Position numbers and translations under genes: made by a program
Shown: positions 46,564-57,335 of the stretch, one piece after another
How positions within the stretch are numbered: position 1 is the stretch's first letter
Layout: every line of letters begins with the position of its first letter
Notes under the pieces: generated by a model
The model's input: only the letters and a program-made list of their open reading frames with translations
Databases searched by the model: none
What the model was told of the DNA's origin: nothing
Assembly (NCBI RefSeq): GCF_902497855.1
Contig: NZ_CABVHU010000002.1
Location: forward strand, 186,001-250,000
Source: Pseudomonas fluorescens
Lineage (GTDB): Bacteria; Pseudomonadota; Gammaproteobacteria; Pseudomonadales; Pseudomonadaceae
Reading direction: 5' to 3'
DNA length: 64,000 nt

Positions 46564-47751
46564 ATGGCAACGGTAGACCGCTGGCTGCTGCCAGATGGCA
46601 TCGAAGAAGTACTGCCACCAGAAGCGGCGCGCATTGAAGTAGCGCGCCGCCAGGTGTTGGATCTGTTCCAGAGCTGGGGTTACGAGTTTGTCGTGACTCC
46701 CCATATCGAGTACCTCGAATCCCTGCTGACCGGCGCGGGCTCGGACCTCGATCTGCGTACCTTCAAGGTCATCGACCCGCAATCGGGCCGGCAGATGGGC
46801 TTCCGTGCCGACATCACGCCGCAAGTGGCGCGCATCGATGCGCACACCCTGCGTCGCGAAGGCCCGAGTCGTCTGTGTTATGCCGGTAGCGTGCTGCATG
46901 CTCAACCGCGCGCACTGTCGTCCTCGCGTAGCCCGATTCAGTTGGGCGCCGAGTTGTACGGCGATGCGAGCCCGAGCAGCGATGTGGAAGTCATCAGCCT
47001 GATGCTGGCCATGCTGCAATTGGCCGACGTGCCGGATGTGCACATGGACCTCGGGCATGTCGGTATCTACCGTGGCCTGGCCCGCGCCGCCGGTTTGTCC
47101 GGTGAAGTCGAGCAACAGTTGTTCGATGCATTGCAACGCAAGGCCATCGACGAGGTCATTACCTTGACCGAAGGCTTGCCTGCCGATCTGTCGGGCATGC
47201 TGCGAGCGCTGGTCGACCTGTGTGGTGGTCGTGAAGTATTGAGCGCTGCTCGCGAGCGTCTGGCGAATGCGCCGGCGCCAGTTTTGGCGGCCCTGGACGA
47301 TTTGCTGGCAATTGCCGAGCGTCTGTCCACGCGTTTCCCTGAATTACCGCTGTATTTCGACCTGGGCGAGTTGCGCGGCTACCACTACCACACCGGTGTA
47401 GTGTTCGCGGTGTTCGTACCGGGCGTTGGCCAGTCCATTGCCCAGGGCGGTCGTTACGACGACATCGGCGCCGACTTCGGTCGCGCCCGTCCGGCAACTG
47501 GCTTCTCCACCGATTTGAAAACCCTGGTGACCCTGGGGCGTGCTGATATCGAGTTACCGTCTGGCGGTATCTGGATGCCGGACAGTACGGATGCGGCACT
47601 CTGGCAGCAGGTTTGCCAGTTGCGCAGTGAGGGTCAGCGTGTCGTTCAGGCGTTGCCTGGGCAACCATTGGCCGCCGCCCGTGAAGCGGACTGCGACCGG
47701 CAATTGATTCAGCAGAACGGGCTTTGGCAAGTATCGCCACTGGCTTCTTGA
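46564..47751 (+). CDS. hisZ: ATP phosphoribosyltransferase regulatory subunit
   Basis: HisZ is a catalytically inactive histidyl-tRNA-synthetase paralogue that activates the short form of HisG in the first step of histidine synthesis. It has 395 residues and resembles class II synthetases ([41 protein letters not shown]) but ends without the anticodon-binding domain. hisG is not in the window. It is followed by purA after 54 bp, a conserved Pseudomonas neighbour. Confidence 0.96.
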   Translation: MATVDRWLLPDGIEEVLPPEAARIEVARRQVLDLFQSWGYEFVVTPHIEYLESLLTGAGSDLDLRTFKVIDPQSGRQMGFRADITPQVARIDAHTLRREGPSRLCYAGSVLHAQPRALSSSRSPIQLGAELYGDASPSSDVEVISLMLAMLQLADVPDVHMDLGHVGIYRGLARAAGLSGEVEQQLFDALQRKAIDEVITLTEGLPADLSGMLRALVDLCGGREVLSAARERLANAPAPVLAALDDLLAIAERLSTRFPELPLYFDLGELRGYHYHTGVVFAVFVPGVGQSIAQGGRYDDIGADFGRARPATGFSTDLKTLVTLGRADIELPSGGIWMPDSTDAALWQQVCQLRSEGQRVVQALPGQPLAAAREADCDRQLIQQNGLWQVSPLAS

Positions 47752-49095
<1,344 letters not shown>

Positions 49096-49115
49096 CAAGT
49101 CGTTGATGTAAAACA

Positions 49116-49146
49116 CAAAGGGTCCTTCATGGACCCTTTGTCGTTT
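49116..49146 (+). terminator. Intrinsic terminator of purA
   Basis: CAAAGGGTCC-TTCAT-GGACCCTTTG is a 10-bp perfect stem followed by TCGTTT. Confidence 0.85.
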
Positions 49147-49244
49147 GTGCCTGTCCGACGGCATGACCTTTGCTGCGATCTCCATTAAGTGCATCTTTTC
49201 TGGTGTGCCATCAATTTAATGGCGTCAAAGCAGAAGGATTTCCT

Positions 49245-51179
49245 GTGTCGGCCGTTCTCTCTCTGTTACAAAGCCGTTTATTGCGGCCCGTGTTCGTTAC
49301 CTTGGGTATCGCTCTCCTGGTGCAAGTGCTGGTGGCTGTCGCGTTGACGCGGAGCACGGTGACGGCGCTGGAGGCCGATCTGGCCTTGCGCCTGGGTGCC
49401 GACAGTCAAAAGCTCTCCAGCGAACTGGAGCAGGCGGGGCGTGAAGTCACTTCGAGCCTTGATAGCCTTTCCACCAACACGCGTCAGCGCCTGACGGCCG
49501 GTTTGTCCTCGCGATTGAAGGACGAGCAGGCGCAGCTGCGCGCGACGCTGGAGAAGGATCTGAAGGACTCCGCCAACGATATGGCGCAGCTCCTGGCCTC
49601 CGTCGCGCCCCGCGCCATGTGGGACAGCGATGTTCCAACCCTGTCCGAGTTCGCCCGCCGGGCCCAGCGTAATCCCAATGTGTTGTTCGTGGTCTACGAC
49701 GACGCTACGGGCCAGCACCTGACGCGCTACCTCAACAGGGAAAACCCGATCAACAAAGCCTTGCTGGAAAAAGGCCAGGGCGAGCGGGCGCTGGACAAGG
49801 TACTGGACGCGGCGAAGAACGATCCGTCGGTCTACTACCTGGAAGCCTCGATCAACCCCAATGGTGTGGAAATCGGCAAAGTCCTGATGGGTGTCTCGAC
49901 CGCCTCGGTAGAAGCCGATGTGGCGGCGCTGGACAAGCGTTTCCTCGCTTTGATCGCCAGCAGCGATGAGCTGGTGGGCGACAGCCTCAAAGGCGCGGCG
50001 GCTGATAGCGCCACGGCGATGCGTGCGCGGCTGCAGTCGGCGCAGTCCACCGCGTCCGAGATGAAGTCCAACACCACTGACACGGTGCAGGAGGCGGCGA
50101 CAACGTTGCGCTGGCGCATTGGCATGGGCTTGGCGGTCGTAGGTTTCGCGGTGCTGTTGCTGCTCGCGGTGGTGCTGGGTCGTCGAGTGGTCAATCGCTT
50201 GAAAATGCTCATCGCCGCCATGGATGACCTGGCCGCGGGTGAGGGCGACCTGACCAAGCGCGTGCAGATCAACAGCAAGGACGAAATCGGCGACATGGCC
50301 TCGGCGGTCAATCGTTTCGTGGACAAGTTGCAGCCAATCGTGCGTGAGGCGGGTGATGTGGCCCAGCGCACCGGTGTGGAAATCGGCGCCATGACCTTGC
50401 GCAACGCCGGCGCCGATGCGGCGGCCGGCCTGCAGCGTGATGAAGTGGCGGAGAGCTTGCGTGCATTGTCGCAGATGGCGGATGACGCTCAATCTGAAAG
50501 CCATGCCATGCAGGCGGCCCTGCAGCAGGTGGTGGACATTCGCTCGGCTACCGATGAAAACACCCGCACCTCGGCCAAGGTCGGCAGCCTGATCGAGGCG
50601 TTGGCCGGGCAGGTCGATACCGGCGCGAAAGTCATCGAGCGGCTGGCGCAGCAGAGTGAAAAGATTGAAGTGGTCCTGACGGTGATTCACGGGATCGCCG
50701 AGCAGACCAACCTGCTGGCGCTGAATGCGGCCATCGAAGCGGCGCGAGCCGGCGAGACCGGTCGCGGGTTTGCGGTGGTGGCTGACGAAGTGCGGGCGTT
50801 GGCGAGCAAGACCCAGAGTTCCACGGGTGACATCCAGGCGCATATCGTCGCGCTGCAAGAGGGCGCGCGTGAGGCGGTGGCGGCAATCGGTCAGGCCGGG
50901 CGCCAGGCCAGTGAAGGCTTGCTGGTGTTGCGTGACAGTGCGCGGTTGCAGCAGTCGGTACAGGCGTCGGTCGAGCAGGTGCATGCGGCGATAGGTTTGG
51001 CGACTCAGGCGGCGGCCCATCAGGCGCGAGGTGCGCAAGCGGTACGTGGACGGGTCGAGACCATCCATACGCAGGCCGAGAAGGCAGCCCAGGCGGTGGT
51101 GGAGACTACGGCCAGCGGCAAGGTGCTGGATGGGTTGGCGGCGCAGTTGAAGGCGAGCCTGGGGCAGTTCAGGGCTTAA
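49245..51179 (+). CDS. Methyl-accepting chemotaxis protein
   Basis: A 644-residue transmembrane chemoreceptor. Transmembrane helix 1 is at about 15-35 and helix 2 at about 294-316; the periplasmic region between is about 260 residues, helical at both ends with a Cache-like centre ([20 protein letters not shown]). A HAMP domain follows (about 317-370), then the signalling hairpin with the conserved tip [20 protein letters not shown]. There is no C-terminal CheR-docking pentapeptide. The start is GTG at 49245 with AGAAGGA upstream. The ligand is unknown. It follows the purA terminator, so it has its own promoter. Confidence 0.93.
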   Translation: MSAVLSLLQSRLLRPVFVTLGIALLVQVLVAVALTRSTVTALEADLALRLGADSQKLSSELEQAGREVTSSLDSLSTNTRQRLTAGLSSRLKDEQAQLRATLEKDLKDSANDMAQLLASVAPRAMWDSDVPTLSEFARRAQRNPNVLFVVYDDATGQHLTRYLNRENPINKALLEKGQGERALDKVLDAAKNDPSVYYLEASINPNGVEIGKVLMGVSTASVEADVAALDKRFLALIASSDELVGDSLKGAAADSATAMRARLQSAQSTASEMKSNTTDTVQEAATTLRWRIGMGLAVVGFAVLLLLAVVLGRRVVNRLKMLIAAMDDLAAGEGDLTKRVQINSKDEIGDMASAVNRFVDKLQPIVREAGDVAQRTGVEIGAMTLRNAGADAAAGLQRDEVAESLRALSQMADDAQSESHAMQAALQQVVDIRSATDENTRTSAKVGSLIEALAGQVDTGAKVIERLAQQSEKIEVVLTVIHGIAEQTNLLALNAAIEAARAGETGRGFAVVADEVRALASKTQSSTGDIQAHIVALQEGAREAVAAIGQAGRQASEGLLVLRDSARLQQSVQASVEQVHAAIGLATQAAAHQARGAQAVRGRVETIHTQAEKAAQAVVETTASGKVLDGLAAQLKASLGQFRA

Positions 51180-51199
51180 GGTTTGTATTGGCAGGTCTG

Positions 51200-51270
51200 G
51201 CGCCTTCGCGGGCAAGCCTCGCTCCTACAGAGTCACGCGATCCCTGTAGGAGCGAGGCTTGCCCGCGAAG
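51200..51270. repeat. REPIN, TGTAGGAGCGAGGCTTGCCC arm type
   Basis: GGGCAAGCCTCGCTCCTACA and TGTAGGAGCGAGGCTTGCCC are separated by about 15 bp, the same family as the copy at 24454. It lies between the convergent chemoreceptor and permease genes. Confidence 0.9.
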
Positions 51271-51274
51271 CTTT

Positions 51275-52840
51275 TCAGCGGCTCAGATACATCCGCGTCG
51301 TAAGCAGGTAAACCGGCAACCCCGACACCAGTATCAACAACGCCGCATAAGGCGCCGCCGCCGCAAACTCCACATTCGCCGTATGCGCCCAGACTTCTGT
51401 CGCCAATGTGTTGAGCCCGGTCGGGCTCAGCAGCAACGTCGCCGTCAGCTCCTTCATCGCATCCAGGAACACCAGCGCAAAGGCTGCTCCCAGCGCCGGA
51501 AAGATGATCGGCAGGGTCACCCGGCAAAACGCACTGAAGGACGAGGCCCCCAGCGTGCGTGCGGCCTCTTCCAGCTGCGGTGCGGCCTTGTTCAAGGCTG
51601 TACGGATCGGCGCTTGCGCCAGCGGCAGAAACAGCAGCGCATAAGCGATCAGCAACAATGCCGAGGTCTGGTACAGCACCGGCACATAGTGCAGCGCGAA
51701 GTACACCAGCGTCAGGGCTATCACCAGTCCTGGCAATGCGTGCAGCAGATACGGCAGGCGCTCGGCCCAGATCGCCAGTCGACCCTTATGGCGCACCACC
51801 AGCAATCCCACCGGGACGGCCAGTACCAGGCACAGCGCTGCACCGCCGAGGGACAGTGCCAGAGACGAGAGCAAGGCCTCGCTGATCGCGGCTACCGGGA
51901 ACGCCGCTGACGAACCCACCGCCAACCAGTACGCCAGCATTCCCAGCGGGATGCCGCTGCCGATGATTGCCAGCGCCAAGCAATAGAGTTGTCCGACAGT
52001 TGCCCAGGGGCCGAGGCGAACCTGTTCTGCCCGGCGTGCCGCGCCTTGCCCGGTGCGCACGTGTCGGCCTTTGCCGCGCACCCGCAACTCCAGCCACAGC
52101 AGTGCCAGGCACAGTCCCAGCAGCACCGCCGAAAGCATCGCCGCGTTGGCGTTACTGAATTCCAGCTCAAACTGTTGGTAGATGGCTGTAGTGAAAGTCT
52201 GCAGGCCGATAATCGACAGCGCGCCGAACTCCACCAGCATGTGCAGCGCTATCAGTAGAGACCCGGCCAGCAGTGATGGCCAGAGCAGAGGCAGGGTGAT
52301 CTTGAAGAAGACGCCCAGGCGATTCTGCCCCAGCGTGCGCGCGGACTCTTCCAGCGACGGGTCAAGATTGCGCAGCGTCGCCGCCACCGGCAGGAATATC
52401 AGCGGATACTTGGACAGGGTCATCACCAGAATCGCCCCGCCCAGGCCTTCGAAGTGAGCGCTCAGGGAGACCCAGGTGAAACTGCTGACGAACGCCGGCA
52501 CGGCGAACGGCAGGCACAGGATCACGCCCCACAGTCGGCGTCCCGGCAGATTGCTGCGCTCCAGCAGCCAAGCCAGTGACAGGCCGATCACACCGCAGGC
52601 CAGGGTCACACCGATCATCAGTGCCAGGGTGTTGCGCAGCAAGCCGAACACATAAGGCCGCCACAGCAGGTGCAGCGCTTCGGCCCAGCCCGCTTGCCAG
52701 GTCTTGAGCCCGACATAAGCCAGCGGCAGCAGGCTGAGCACGACCAGCAGCAGCACCGGTAACAGCAACCAGATCGAAGGCCGTTTGCGCCGTGGTACAT
52801 AACCCCCGCGCGAGGCGAGGGCGGATGACGATGGGTTCAT
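51275..52840 (-). CDS. Ferric iron-type ABC transporter permease (FbpB/HitB-like)
   Basis: A 521-residue permease that is a fusion of two homologous six-helix halves, about 12 transmembrane segments, as in FbpB, HitB and SfuB. Each half has an EAA loop that contacts the ATPase: ESARTLGQNRLGVFFKI and EAARTLGASSFSAFCRV. It starts in the stop codon of the binding-protein gene (overlap of one base pair), so the two are coupled. No ATPase gene accompanies them. Iron as substrate is inferred from family and the upstream Fur-like site. Confidence 0.9.
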   Translation of the reverse strand: MNPSSSALASRGGYVPRRKRPSIWLLLPVLLLVVLSLLPLAYVGLKTWQAGWAEALHLLWRPYVFGLLRNTLALMIGVTLACGVIGLSLAWLLERSNLPGRRLWGVILCLPFAVPAFVSSFTWVSLSAHFEGLGGAILVMTLSKYPLIFLPVAATLRNLDPSLEESARTLGQNRLGVFFKITLPLLWPSLLAGSLLIALHMLVEFGALSIIGLQTFTTAIYQQFELEFSNANAAMLSAVLLGLCLALLWLELRVRGKGRHVRTGQGAARRAEQVRLGPWATVGQLYCLALAIIGSGIPLGMLAYWLAVGSSAAFPVAAISEALLSSLALSLGGAALCLVLAVPVGLLVVRHKGRLAIWAERLPYLLHALPGLVIALTLVYFALHYVPVLYQTSALLLIAYALLFLPLAQAPIRTALNKAAPQLEEAARTLGASSFSAFCRVTLPIIFPALGAAFALVFLDAMKELTATLLLSPTGLNTLATEVWAHTANVEFAAAAPYAALLILVSGLPVYLLTTRMYLSR

Positions 52841-53850
52841 CAGTTCAAGCCAACGTCACGTTCCAGATCCAGGGCTTCTTCGGCATTGCCGAGGTCCGCT
52901 GGCGTGACTTTTGGCGCTTGCAGTTCGCTGAACGGCTTCAGGCCGCGATCCGATTGCATGCCTTTGTGCAGCGGGTATTCGGCGGTGGTCTGGGTAATCA
53001 CCCGCTGACCTTCCTCACTGGCCATATAGGCGAGGAACTCCTGGGCTTCTTTTGGATGCCGGCTGGATTTCAGCACGGCGGCGCTGGAAACCGTGATCAG
53101 CCCGCCGACGTCGCCGCCGGTGAAATAATGCAGTTTCGAATCGAGCTGGCCTTTTTCACGCTGCAAGGCGAACCAGTAGTAATTGTTCACCAGCACGGTG
53201 GCGACTTCGCCATTTTCCACGGCCTTCAATGCAACCATGTTGTTGCTGTAGGTTTTGCCGAATGCGCGCAGGCCGGTCAGCCATTCTTCAGCCGCATCCA
53301 TGCCGTGCACCTTGATGATCGCCACCGCCTGTTCCTGGAACGCGCCGCTGGTAGGCACGAAGCCGACCTTGCCTTGCCACTTCGGATCGGAAAACTCCAT
53401 CACCGACTTGGGCAGGTCTTTTTCGTCGATCAGTTTCGGGTTAAAGGCGACGACGCGGACTCGCGCGGTGATGCCGATCCAGGTGCCATTGCCGGCAACG
53501 TAGTCTTTCGGCAGAACGGCGAGGGTGGCGGCATCGGTCTGCGCCAGCAGGCCCTGTTCGCCGAGCTTGTTCAGTGGTGGCGACTCTTCGGTGTAGATCA
53601 CGTCGGCGGGGGAGCGATCGCCTTCCTCGACGACCTGGCTGGCGAGCTGGTTGCTGCTGCCCTTGCGCACATTGACGTGAATTCCGGTCTTGGCTTCAAA
53701 GGCTTTGGCGATAGCATCGCCGACTTCCTTGTGCTGTCCGTTATAGAGCGTCAGGGAAACTTGATCGGCGGCCTGGGTGAGGGGAGTGGCCAATGCCAGG
53801 CCAAGCAGGGTAATGGTCAGGCCGCGGCGCAGGGTATTTCGAAACATCAT
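52840..53850 (-). CDS. Ferric iron-type ABC transporter periplasmic binding protein (FbpA/HitA-like)
   Basis: A 336-residue periplasmic binding protein with a signal peptide (LTITLLGLALATPLTQAADQ). The mature part starts VSLTLYNGQHKEVGDAIAKAFE, and the paired Tyr-containing iron-site region appears as VNNYYWFALQREK, as in FbpA ferric-binding proteins. It is the first gene of a two-gene operon with the permease. A Fur-box-like sequence lies about 40 bp upstream, consistent with induction under iron limitation. Iron specificity is inferred. Confidence 0.92.
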   Translation of the reverse strand: MMFRNTLRRGLTITLLGLALATPLTQAADQVSLTLYNGQHKEVGDAIAKAFEAKTGIHVNVRKGSSNQLASQVVEEGDRSPADVIYTEESPPLNKLGEQGLLAQTDAATLAVLPKDYVAGNGTWIGITARVRVVAFNPKLIDEKDLPKSVMEFSDPKWQGKVGFVPTSGAFQEQAVAIIKVHGMDAAEEWLTGLRAFGKTYSNNMVALKAVENGEVATVLVNNYYWFALQREKGQLDSKLHYFTGGDVGGLITVSSAAVLKSSRHPKEAQEFLAYMASEEGQRVITQTTAEYPLHKGMQSDRGLKPFSELQAPKVTPADLGNAEEALDLERDVGLN

Positions 53851-53887
53851 TCGCAGGGTTCCTCACTGTCGCATTGTAAAATCTTGC

Positions 53888-53906
53888 AACAATGATAAAC
53901 GATATT
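53888..53906 (-). promoter_or_regulatory. Candidate Fur box
   Basis: AACAATGATAAACGATATT at 53888-53906 matches 13 of 19 positions of the GATAATGATAATCATTATC consensus, including an unbroken AATGATAA. It lies about 40 bp upstream of the binding-protein ATG, where Fur would block transcription. Confidence 0.5.
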
Positions 53907-53942
53907 GTTTCTCAAGTGCGCTTGCGGGATGGACATTACTTC

Positions 53943-54043
53943 TGTAGGAGCAAGCTTGCTCGCGATGGACGTGAACGATAACGCTGTAAACCTGACACCC
54001 CGCGGCGCTCTAAGGTTTATCGCGTGCAAGCTCGCTCCTGCAG
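53943..54043. repeat. REP doublet, TGTAGGAGCAAGCTTGCTCG arm type
   Basis: The left arm TGTAGGAGCAAGCTTGCTCG and a diverged right arm GTGCAAGCTCGCTCCTGCAG face each other across about 60 bp. This is a fourth REP subtype in the window. Confidence 0.8.
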
Positions 54044-54075
54044 GGGGGCGTGTTGATATTTTTGCAAGCCAGAAA

Positions 54076-54100
54076 CGCAAAAACCCGCTTTCGCGGGTTT
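54076..54100 (-). terminator. Terminator of the first tRNA-Leu gene
   Basis: On the minus strand AAACCCGC-GAAA-GCGGGTTT is followed by TTGCG. The T-run is short but the stem is strong and placed directly after the tRNA. Confidence 0.75.
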
Positions 54101-54135
54101 CTGTGAAATTCAAGGTCGTAACCTTGAATTTGAAT

Positions 54136-54222
54136 TGGTGCCCAGAAGAAGACTCGAACTTCCACGACCTTGCGGTCACCAGCACCTGAAGCTGGCGTGT
54201 CTACCAATTTCACCATCTGGGC
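54136..54222 (-). tRNA. tRNA-Leu (anticodon CAG)
   Basis: An 87-nt class II tRNA with encoded CCA. The acceptor stem GCCCAGA pairs with TCTGGGC, the anticodon stem-loop is CCAGC-TTCAGGT-GCTGG (anticodon CAG, reading CUG), a long variable arm follows, and the T-arm contains GTTCGAGTC. It is identical to the copy at 54389-54475. It has its own promoter and terminator. Confidence 0.96.
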
Positions 54223-54256
54223 ATAATCTTCAGCGTTGCCGCTGTTGATGTGGCGC

Positions 54257-54285
54257 ACTATACGGAGAGCTTTTAGATCTGTAAA
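54257..54285 (-). promoter_or_regulatory. Sigma-70 promoter of the first tRNA-Leu gene
   Basis: On the minus strand, TTTACA (54285-54280) and TATAGT (54262-54257) are 17 bp apart and followed by a GCGCC discriminator, typical of stringently controlled stable RNA promoters. Confidence 0.85.
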
Positions 54286-54323
54286 CCCCTGATTTGATTT
54301 TAATAAATCAGAAGCCTCAAATG

Positions 54324-54350
54324 CAAAAAACCCGCTTTCGCGGGTTTTTG
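54324..54350 (-). terminator. Terminator of the second tRNA-Leu gene
   Basis: On the minus strand AAAAACCCGC-GAAA-GCGGGTTTTTT is an intrinsic terminator placed just after the tRNA at 54389. Confidence 0.9.
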
Positions 54351-54388
54351 TGCGAGCCTTGAAATTGATCTAATCTCAAGCTCGGAAT

Positions 54389-54475
54389 TGGTGCCCAGAA
54401 GAAGACTCGAACTTCCACGACCTTGCGGTCACCAGCACCTGAAGCTGGCGTGTCTACCAATTTCACCATCTGGGC
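54389..54475 (-). tRNA. tRNA-Leu (anticodon CAG), second copy
   Basis: It is the same 87-nt sequence as the copy at 54136-54222, with CCA encoded, anticodon CAG and the long variable arm. CUG is the dominant leucine codon in this GC-rich genome, which explains the extra gene dosage. The two copies are 166 bp apart, in the same direction, each with its own promoter and terminator. Confidence 0.96.
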
Positions 54476-54511
54476 AGTATCGGCAACGCTAGTGCGTCGT
54501 CGATGGCGCGC

Positions 54512-54540
54512 ACTATACGGAGCGTCTTTTTAACTGTAAA
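54512..54540 (-). promoter_or_regulatory. Sigma-70 promoter of the second tRNA-Leu gene
   Basis: On the minus strand TTTACA (54540-54535), a 17-bp spacer and TATAGT (54517-54512), followed by a GCGCGCC discriminator. It is almost the same as the promoter of the other copy. Confidence 0.85.
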
Positions 54541-54701
54541 CCCCTGGCATCAAAAAAACCTGGAATTTTTTACCAGTGGCATTGAAATCAGCTTTGCGGT
54601 GTCGATTAAGGGCTTTAGATGGGCTGTCATAGCCTGAAATTTCCCGTTTCATTACGCCTATGCCAAACTAACCCGCATATAGACAAGGTGAAAACTCTCT
54701 A
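54541..54701 (+). other. Upstream region of rnr
   Basis: This 161-bp region is AT-richer than its surroundings and has no gene. It should contain the rnr promoter, but I could not single out a convincing pair of boxes. AAGGTG at 54685-54690 is the likely rnr ribosome-binding site. Confidence 0.4.
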
Positions 54702-57335
54702 ATGGCCGATTGGCAGTCCCTCGATCCCGAGGCCGCTCGTGAAGCGGAAAAATATGAAAACCCTATTCCTAGCCGCGAACTGATCCTTCAGCACCTTGCT
54801 GATCGGGGTTCGCCTGCTAACCGCGAGCAGCTGGTCGAAGAGTTTGGTCTGACCACAGAAGACCAGATCGAAGCCCTGCGCCGCCGCCTGCGCGCCATGG
54901 AGCGCGACGCTCAACTCATCTATACCCGTCGCGGCACCTATGCGCCGGTGGACAAGCTTGACCTGATCCTGGGCCGCATCAGCGGTCACCGTGACGGCTT
55001 CGGCTTCCTGGTCCCGGACGACGGCAGTGACGACCTGTTCATGAGCCCGGCGCAAATGCGCCTGGTGTTCGACGGCGACCGTGCCCTGGCCCGTGTTTCC
55101 GGCCTGGATCGTCGCGGTCGCCGCGAAGGCATGATCGTCGAAGTGGTCTCCCGCGCCCACGAAACCATCGTTGGTCGCTACTTCGAAGAGGGCGGTATCG
55201 GTTTCGTGGTGGCGGACAATCCGAAGATCCAGCAGGAAGTGCTGGTGACACCGGGCCGCAATGCCAACGCCAAGATCGGTCAGTTCGTCGAAGTGAAGAT
55301 CACCCATTGGCCAACGCCGCGCTTCCAGCCGCAAGGCGACGTGGTTGAAGTCGTGGGTAACTACATGGCGCCGGGCATGGAGATCGATGTCGCCCTGCGC
55401 ACATACGATATTCCTCATGTCTGGCCGGAAGCCGTGCTCAAAGAAGCCGCCAAGCTCAAGCCGGAAGTCGAAGAGAAGGACAAAGAGAAGCGCATCGACC
55501 TGCGTCATCTGCCGTTCGTCACCATCGACGGTGAAGATGCCCGCGACTTCGACGATGCGGTCTACTGCGAAGCCAAGCCGGGCAAGCTGCGCCTGTTCTC
55601 CGGTGGCTGGAAGTTGTACGTGGCGATTGCCGACGTTTCCAGCTACGTGAAAATCGGTTCGGCCCTGGATAACGAGTCCCAGGTTCGCGGCAACTCGGTG
55701 TACTTCCCCGAGCGCGTGATTCCGATGCTGCCGGAGCAGCTGTCCAACGGCCTGTGCTCGCTGAATCCGCACGTCGATCGCCTGGCCATGGTGTGCGAGA
55801 TGACCATCTCCAAATCTGGTGAAATGACCGACTACTGCTTCTACGAGGCAGTGATTCACTCCCATGCCCGCCTGACCTACAACAAGGTCAGCGCCATGCT
55901 GGAAACGCCGAAACTCACCGAGGCGCGTCAACTTCGGGGCGAGTACAACGACGTTCTGCCGCACCTCAAGCAGCTTTACGCGCTGTACAAAGTGCTGCTG
56001 GCCGCTCGTCACGTGCGTGGCGCGATCGATTTCGAAACCCAGGAAACCCGGATCATCTTCGGCACCGAGCGCAAGATTGCCGAAATCCGTCCGACCGTTC
56101 GTAACGATGCACACAAGCTGATCGAGGAATGCATGCTGGCGGCCAACGTGGCCACCGCCGAATTCCTGAAAAAGCACGAAATTCCTGCGCTGTACCGGGT
56201 CCACGATGGTCCGCCGCCGGAGCGCCTGGAAAAATTGCGCGCCTTCCTTGGCGAGCTCGGCCTGTCCCTGCACAAAGGCAAGGACGGCCCGTCGCCGAAG
56301 GATTACCAGGCATTGCTGGCCGGCATCAAGGACCGTCCGGATTTCCACCTGATCCAGACCGTGATGCTGCGTTCGTTGAGCCAGGCGGTGTACAGCGCCG
56401 ATAACCAGGGCCACTTCGGCCTGAATTACGAAGCCTATACGCACTTCACCTCGCCGATCCGTCGCTACCCGGACCTGCTCACGCACCGGGCGATCCGCAG
56501 TGTCATCCATTCGAAAATGAATACCCCGCACGTTCGCCGTGCCGGTGCGATGACCATTCCGAAAGCGCGCATCTATCCGTATGACGAAGCGATCCTGGAG
56601 CAGCTCGGCGAGCAGTGCTCGATGAGCGAGCGCCGTGCCGACGAAGCCACCCGTGACGTGGTGAACTGGCTCAAGTGCGAGTTCATGAAAGATCGCGTGG
56701 GCGAGTCGTTCCCGGGTGTGATCACCGCCGTGACCGGTTTCGGCCTGTTCGTCGAGCTGACCGATATCTACGTCGAAGGCCTGGTGCACGTCACCGCGCT
56801 GCCGGGCGATTACTACCACTTCGATCCCGTGCATCACCGCCTCGCCGGTGAGCGTACCGGTCGCAGCTTCCGCCTGGGCGACACCGTTGAAGTCCGGGTC
56901 ATGCGCGTCGACCTCGACGAGCGCAAGATCGATTTCGAGATGGCTGAAAAAACCATCAGCGCGCCGATCGGTCGCAAGAAACGCGGAACTGAAAAAGCTG
57001 CGCCTGCCGCCAAGACGGCTGCAGAGCCGGCGCCGGCGAAAACCGCTGGTCGTCGCCCTGCCAAGGAAAAGGCTGTCGAAGCCTATCGCCCAAGCGATGC
57101 GGCGGCGAAAAATGCCGAGCTGCGTAAAAGCCGCGAAATGAAGCAGGCGCTACTGTCTGAAGCAAAAAGCGGCGGTAAAGCGGCGTCTGGGGGAAAGACC
57201 GGACGGTCGGCGCCTGACAAGGCTTCCGGCGGCAAGCCAGCCAAACCGAGCAAACACCGTAAAGGCCCGCCCAAGGCGGGTTCCGCTCCAGCTGCCAAAA
57301 GCGGCGGGGTACGTAAACCTAAGGCCAAGCCATGA
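54702..57335 (+). CDS. rnr: Ribonuclease R
   Basis: RNase R is a processive 3'-5' exoribonuclease that digests structured RNA in rRNA and mRNA turnover and trans-translation. It has 877 residues: N-terminal winged helix (about 20-90), two cold-shock domains (about 90-250), the RNB catalytic domain (about 260-600; DGEDARDFDDAVYCE with the metal-binding Asp residues), an S1 domain (about 655-735) and a long Lys/Ala/Gly-rich tail (about 745-877). The tail is longer than in E. coli RNase R (813 residues). It overlaps rlmB by 4 bp. Confidence 0.97.
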   Translation: MADWQSLDPEAAREAEKYENPIPSRELILQHLADRGSPANREQLVEEFGLTTEDQIEALRRRLRAMERDAQLIYTRRGTYAPVDKLDLILGRISGHRDGFGFLVPDDGSDDLFMSPAQMRLVFDGDRALARVSGLDRRGRREGMIVEVVSRAHETIVGRYFEEGGIGFVVADNPKIQQEVLVTPGRNANAKIGQFVEVKITHWPTPRFQPQGDVVEVVGNYMAPGMEIDVALRTYDIPHVWPEAVLKEAAKLKPEVEEKDKEKRIDLRHLPFVTIDGEDARDFDDAVYCEAKPGKLRLFSGGWKLYVAIADVSSYVKIGSALDNESQVRGNSVYFPERVIPMLPEQLSNGLCSLNPHVDRLAMVCEMTISKSGEMTDYCFYEAVIHSHARLTYNKVSAMLETPKLTEARQLRGEYNDVLPHLKQLYALYKVLLAARHVRGAIDFETQETRIIFGTERKIAEIRPTVRNDAHKLIEECMLAANVATAEFLKKHEIPALYRVHDGPPPERLEKLRAFLGELGLSLHKGKDGPSPKDYQALLAGIKDRPDFHLIQTVMLRSLSQAVYSADNQGHFGLNYEAYTHFTSPIRRYPDLLTHRAIRSVIHSKMNTPHVRRAGAMTIPKARIYPYDEAILEQLGEQCSMSERRADEATRDVVNWLKCEFMKDRVGESFPGVITAVTGFGLFVELTDIYVEGLVHVTALPGDYYHFDPVHHRLAGERTGRSFRLGDTVEVRVMRVDLDERKIDFEMAEKTISAPIGRKKRGTEKAAPAAKTAAEPAPAKTAGRRPAKEKAVEAYRPSDAAAKNAELRKSREMKQALLSEAKSGGKAASGGKTGRSAPDKASGGKPAKPSKHRKGPPKAGSAPAAKSGGVRKPKAKP

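Noticed and set aside
46371..46637. Open frame in the hflC-hisZ gap
   Set aside because: It runs into hisZ in another frame, has no good ribosome-binding site and no resemblance to the DUF2065 protein expected at this place.
49146..49244. Search for a FliA promoter before the chemoreceptor gene
   Set aside because: No GCCGATAA-like element with a proper upstream box was found.
54136..54701. tRNA-Leu pair as a prophage or island attachment site
   Set aside because: No integrase gene, and the flanking genes (iron transporter, rnr) are ordinary; no direct repeat of the tRNA end was found beyond the second tRNA itself.
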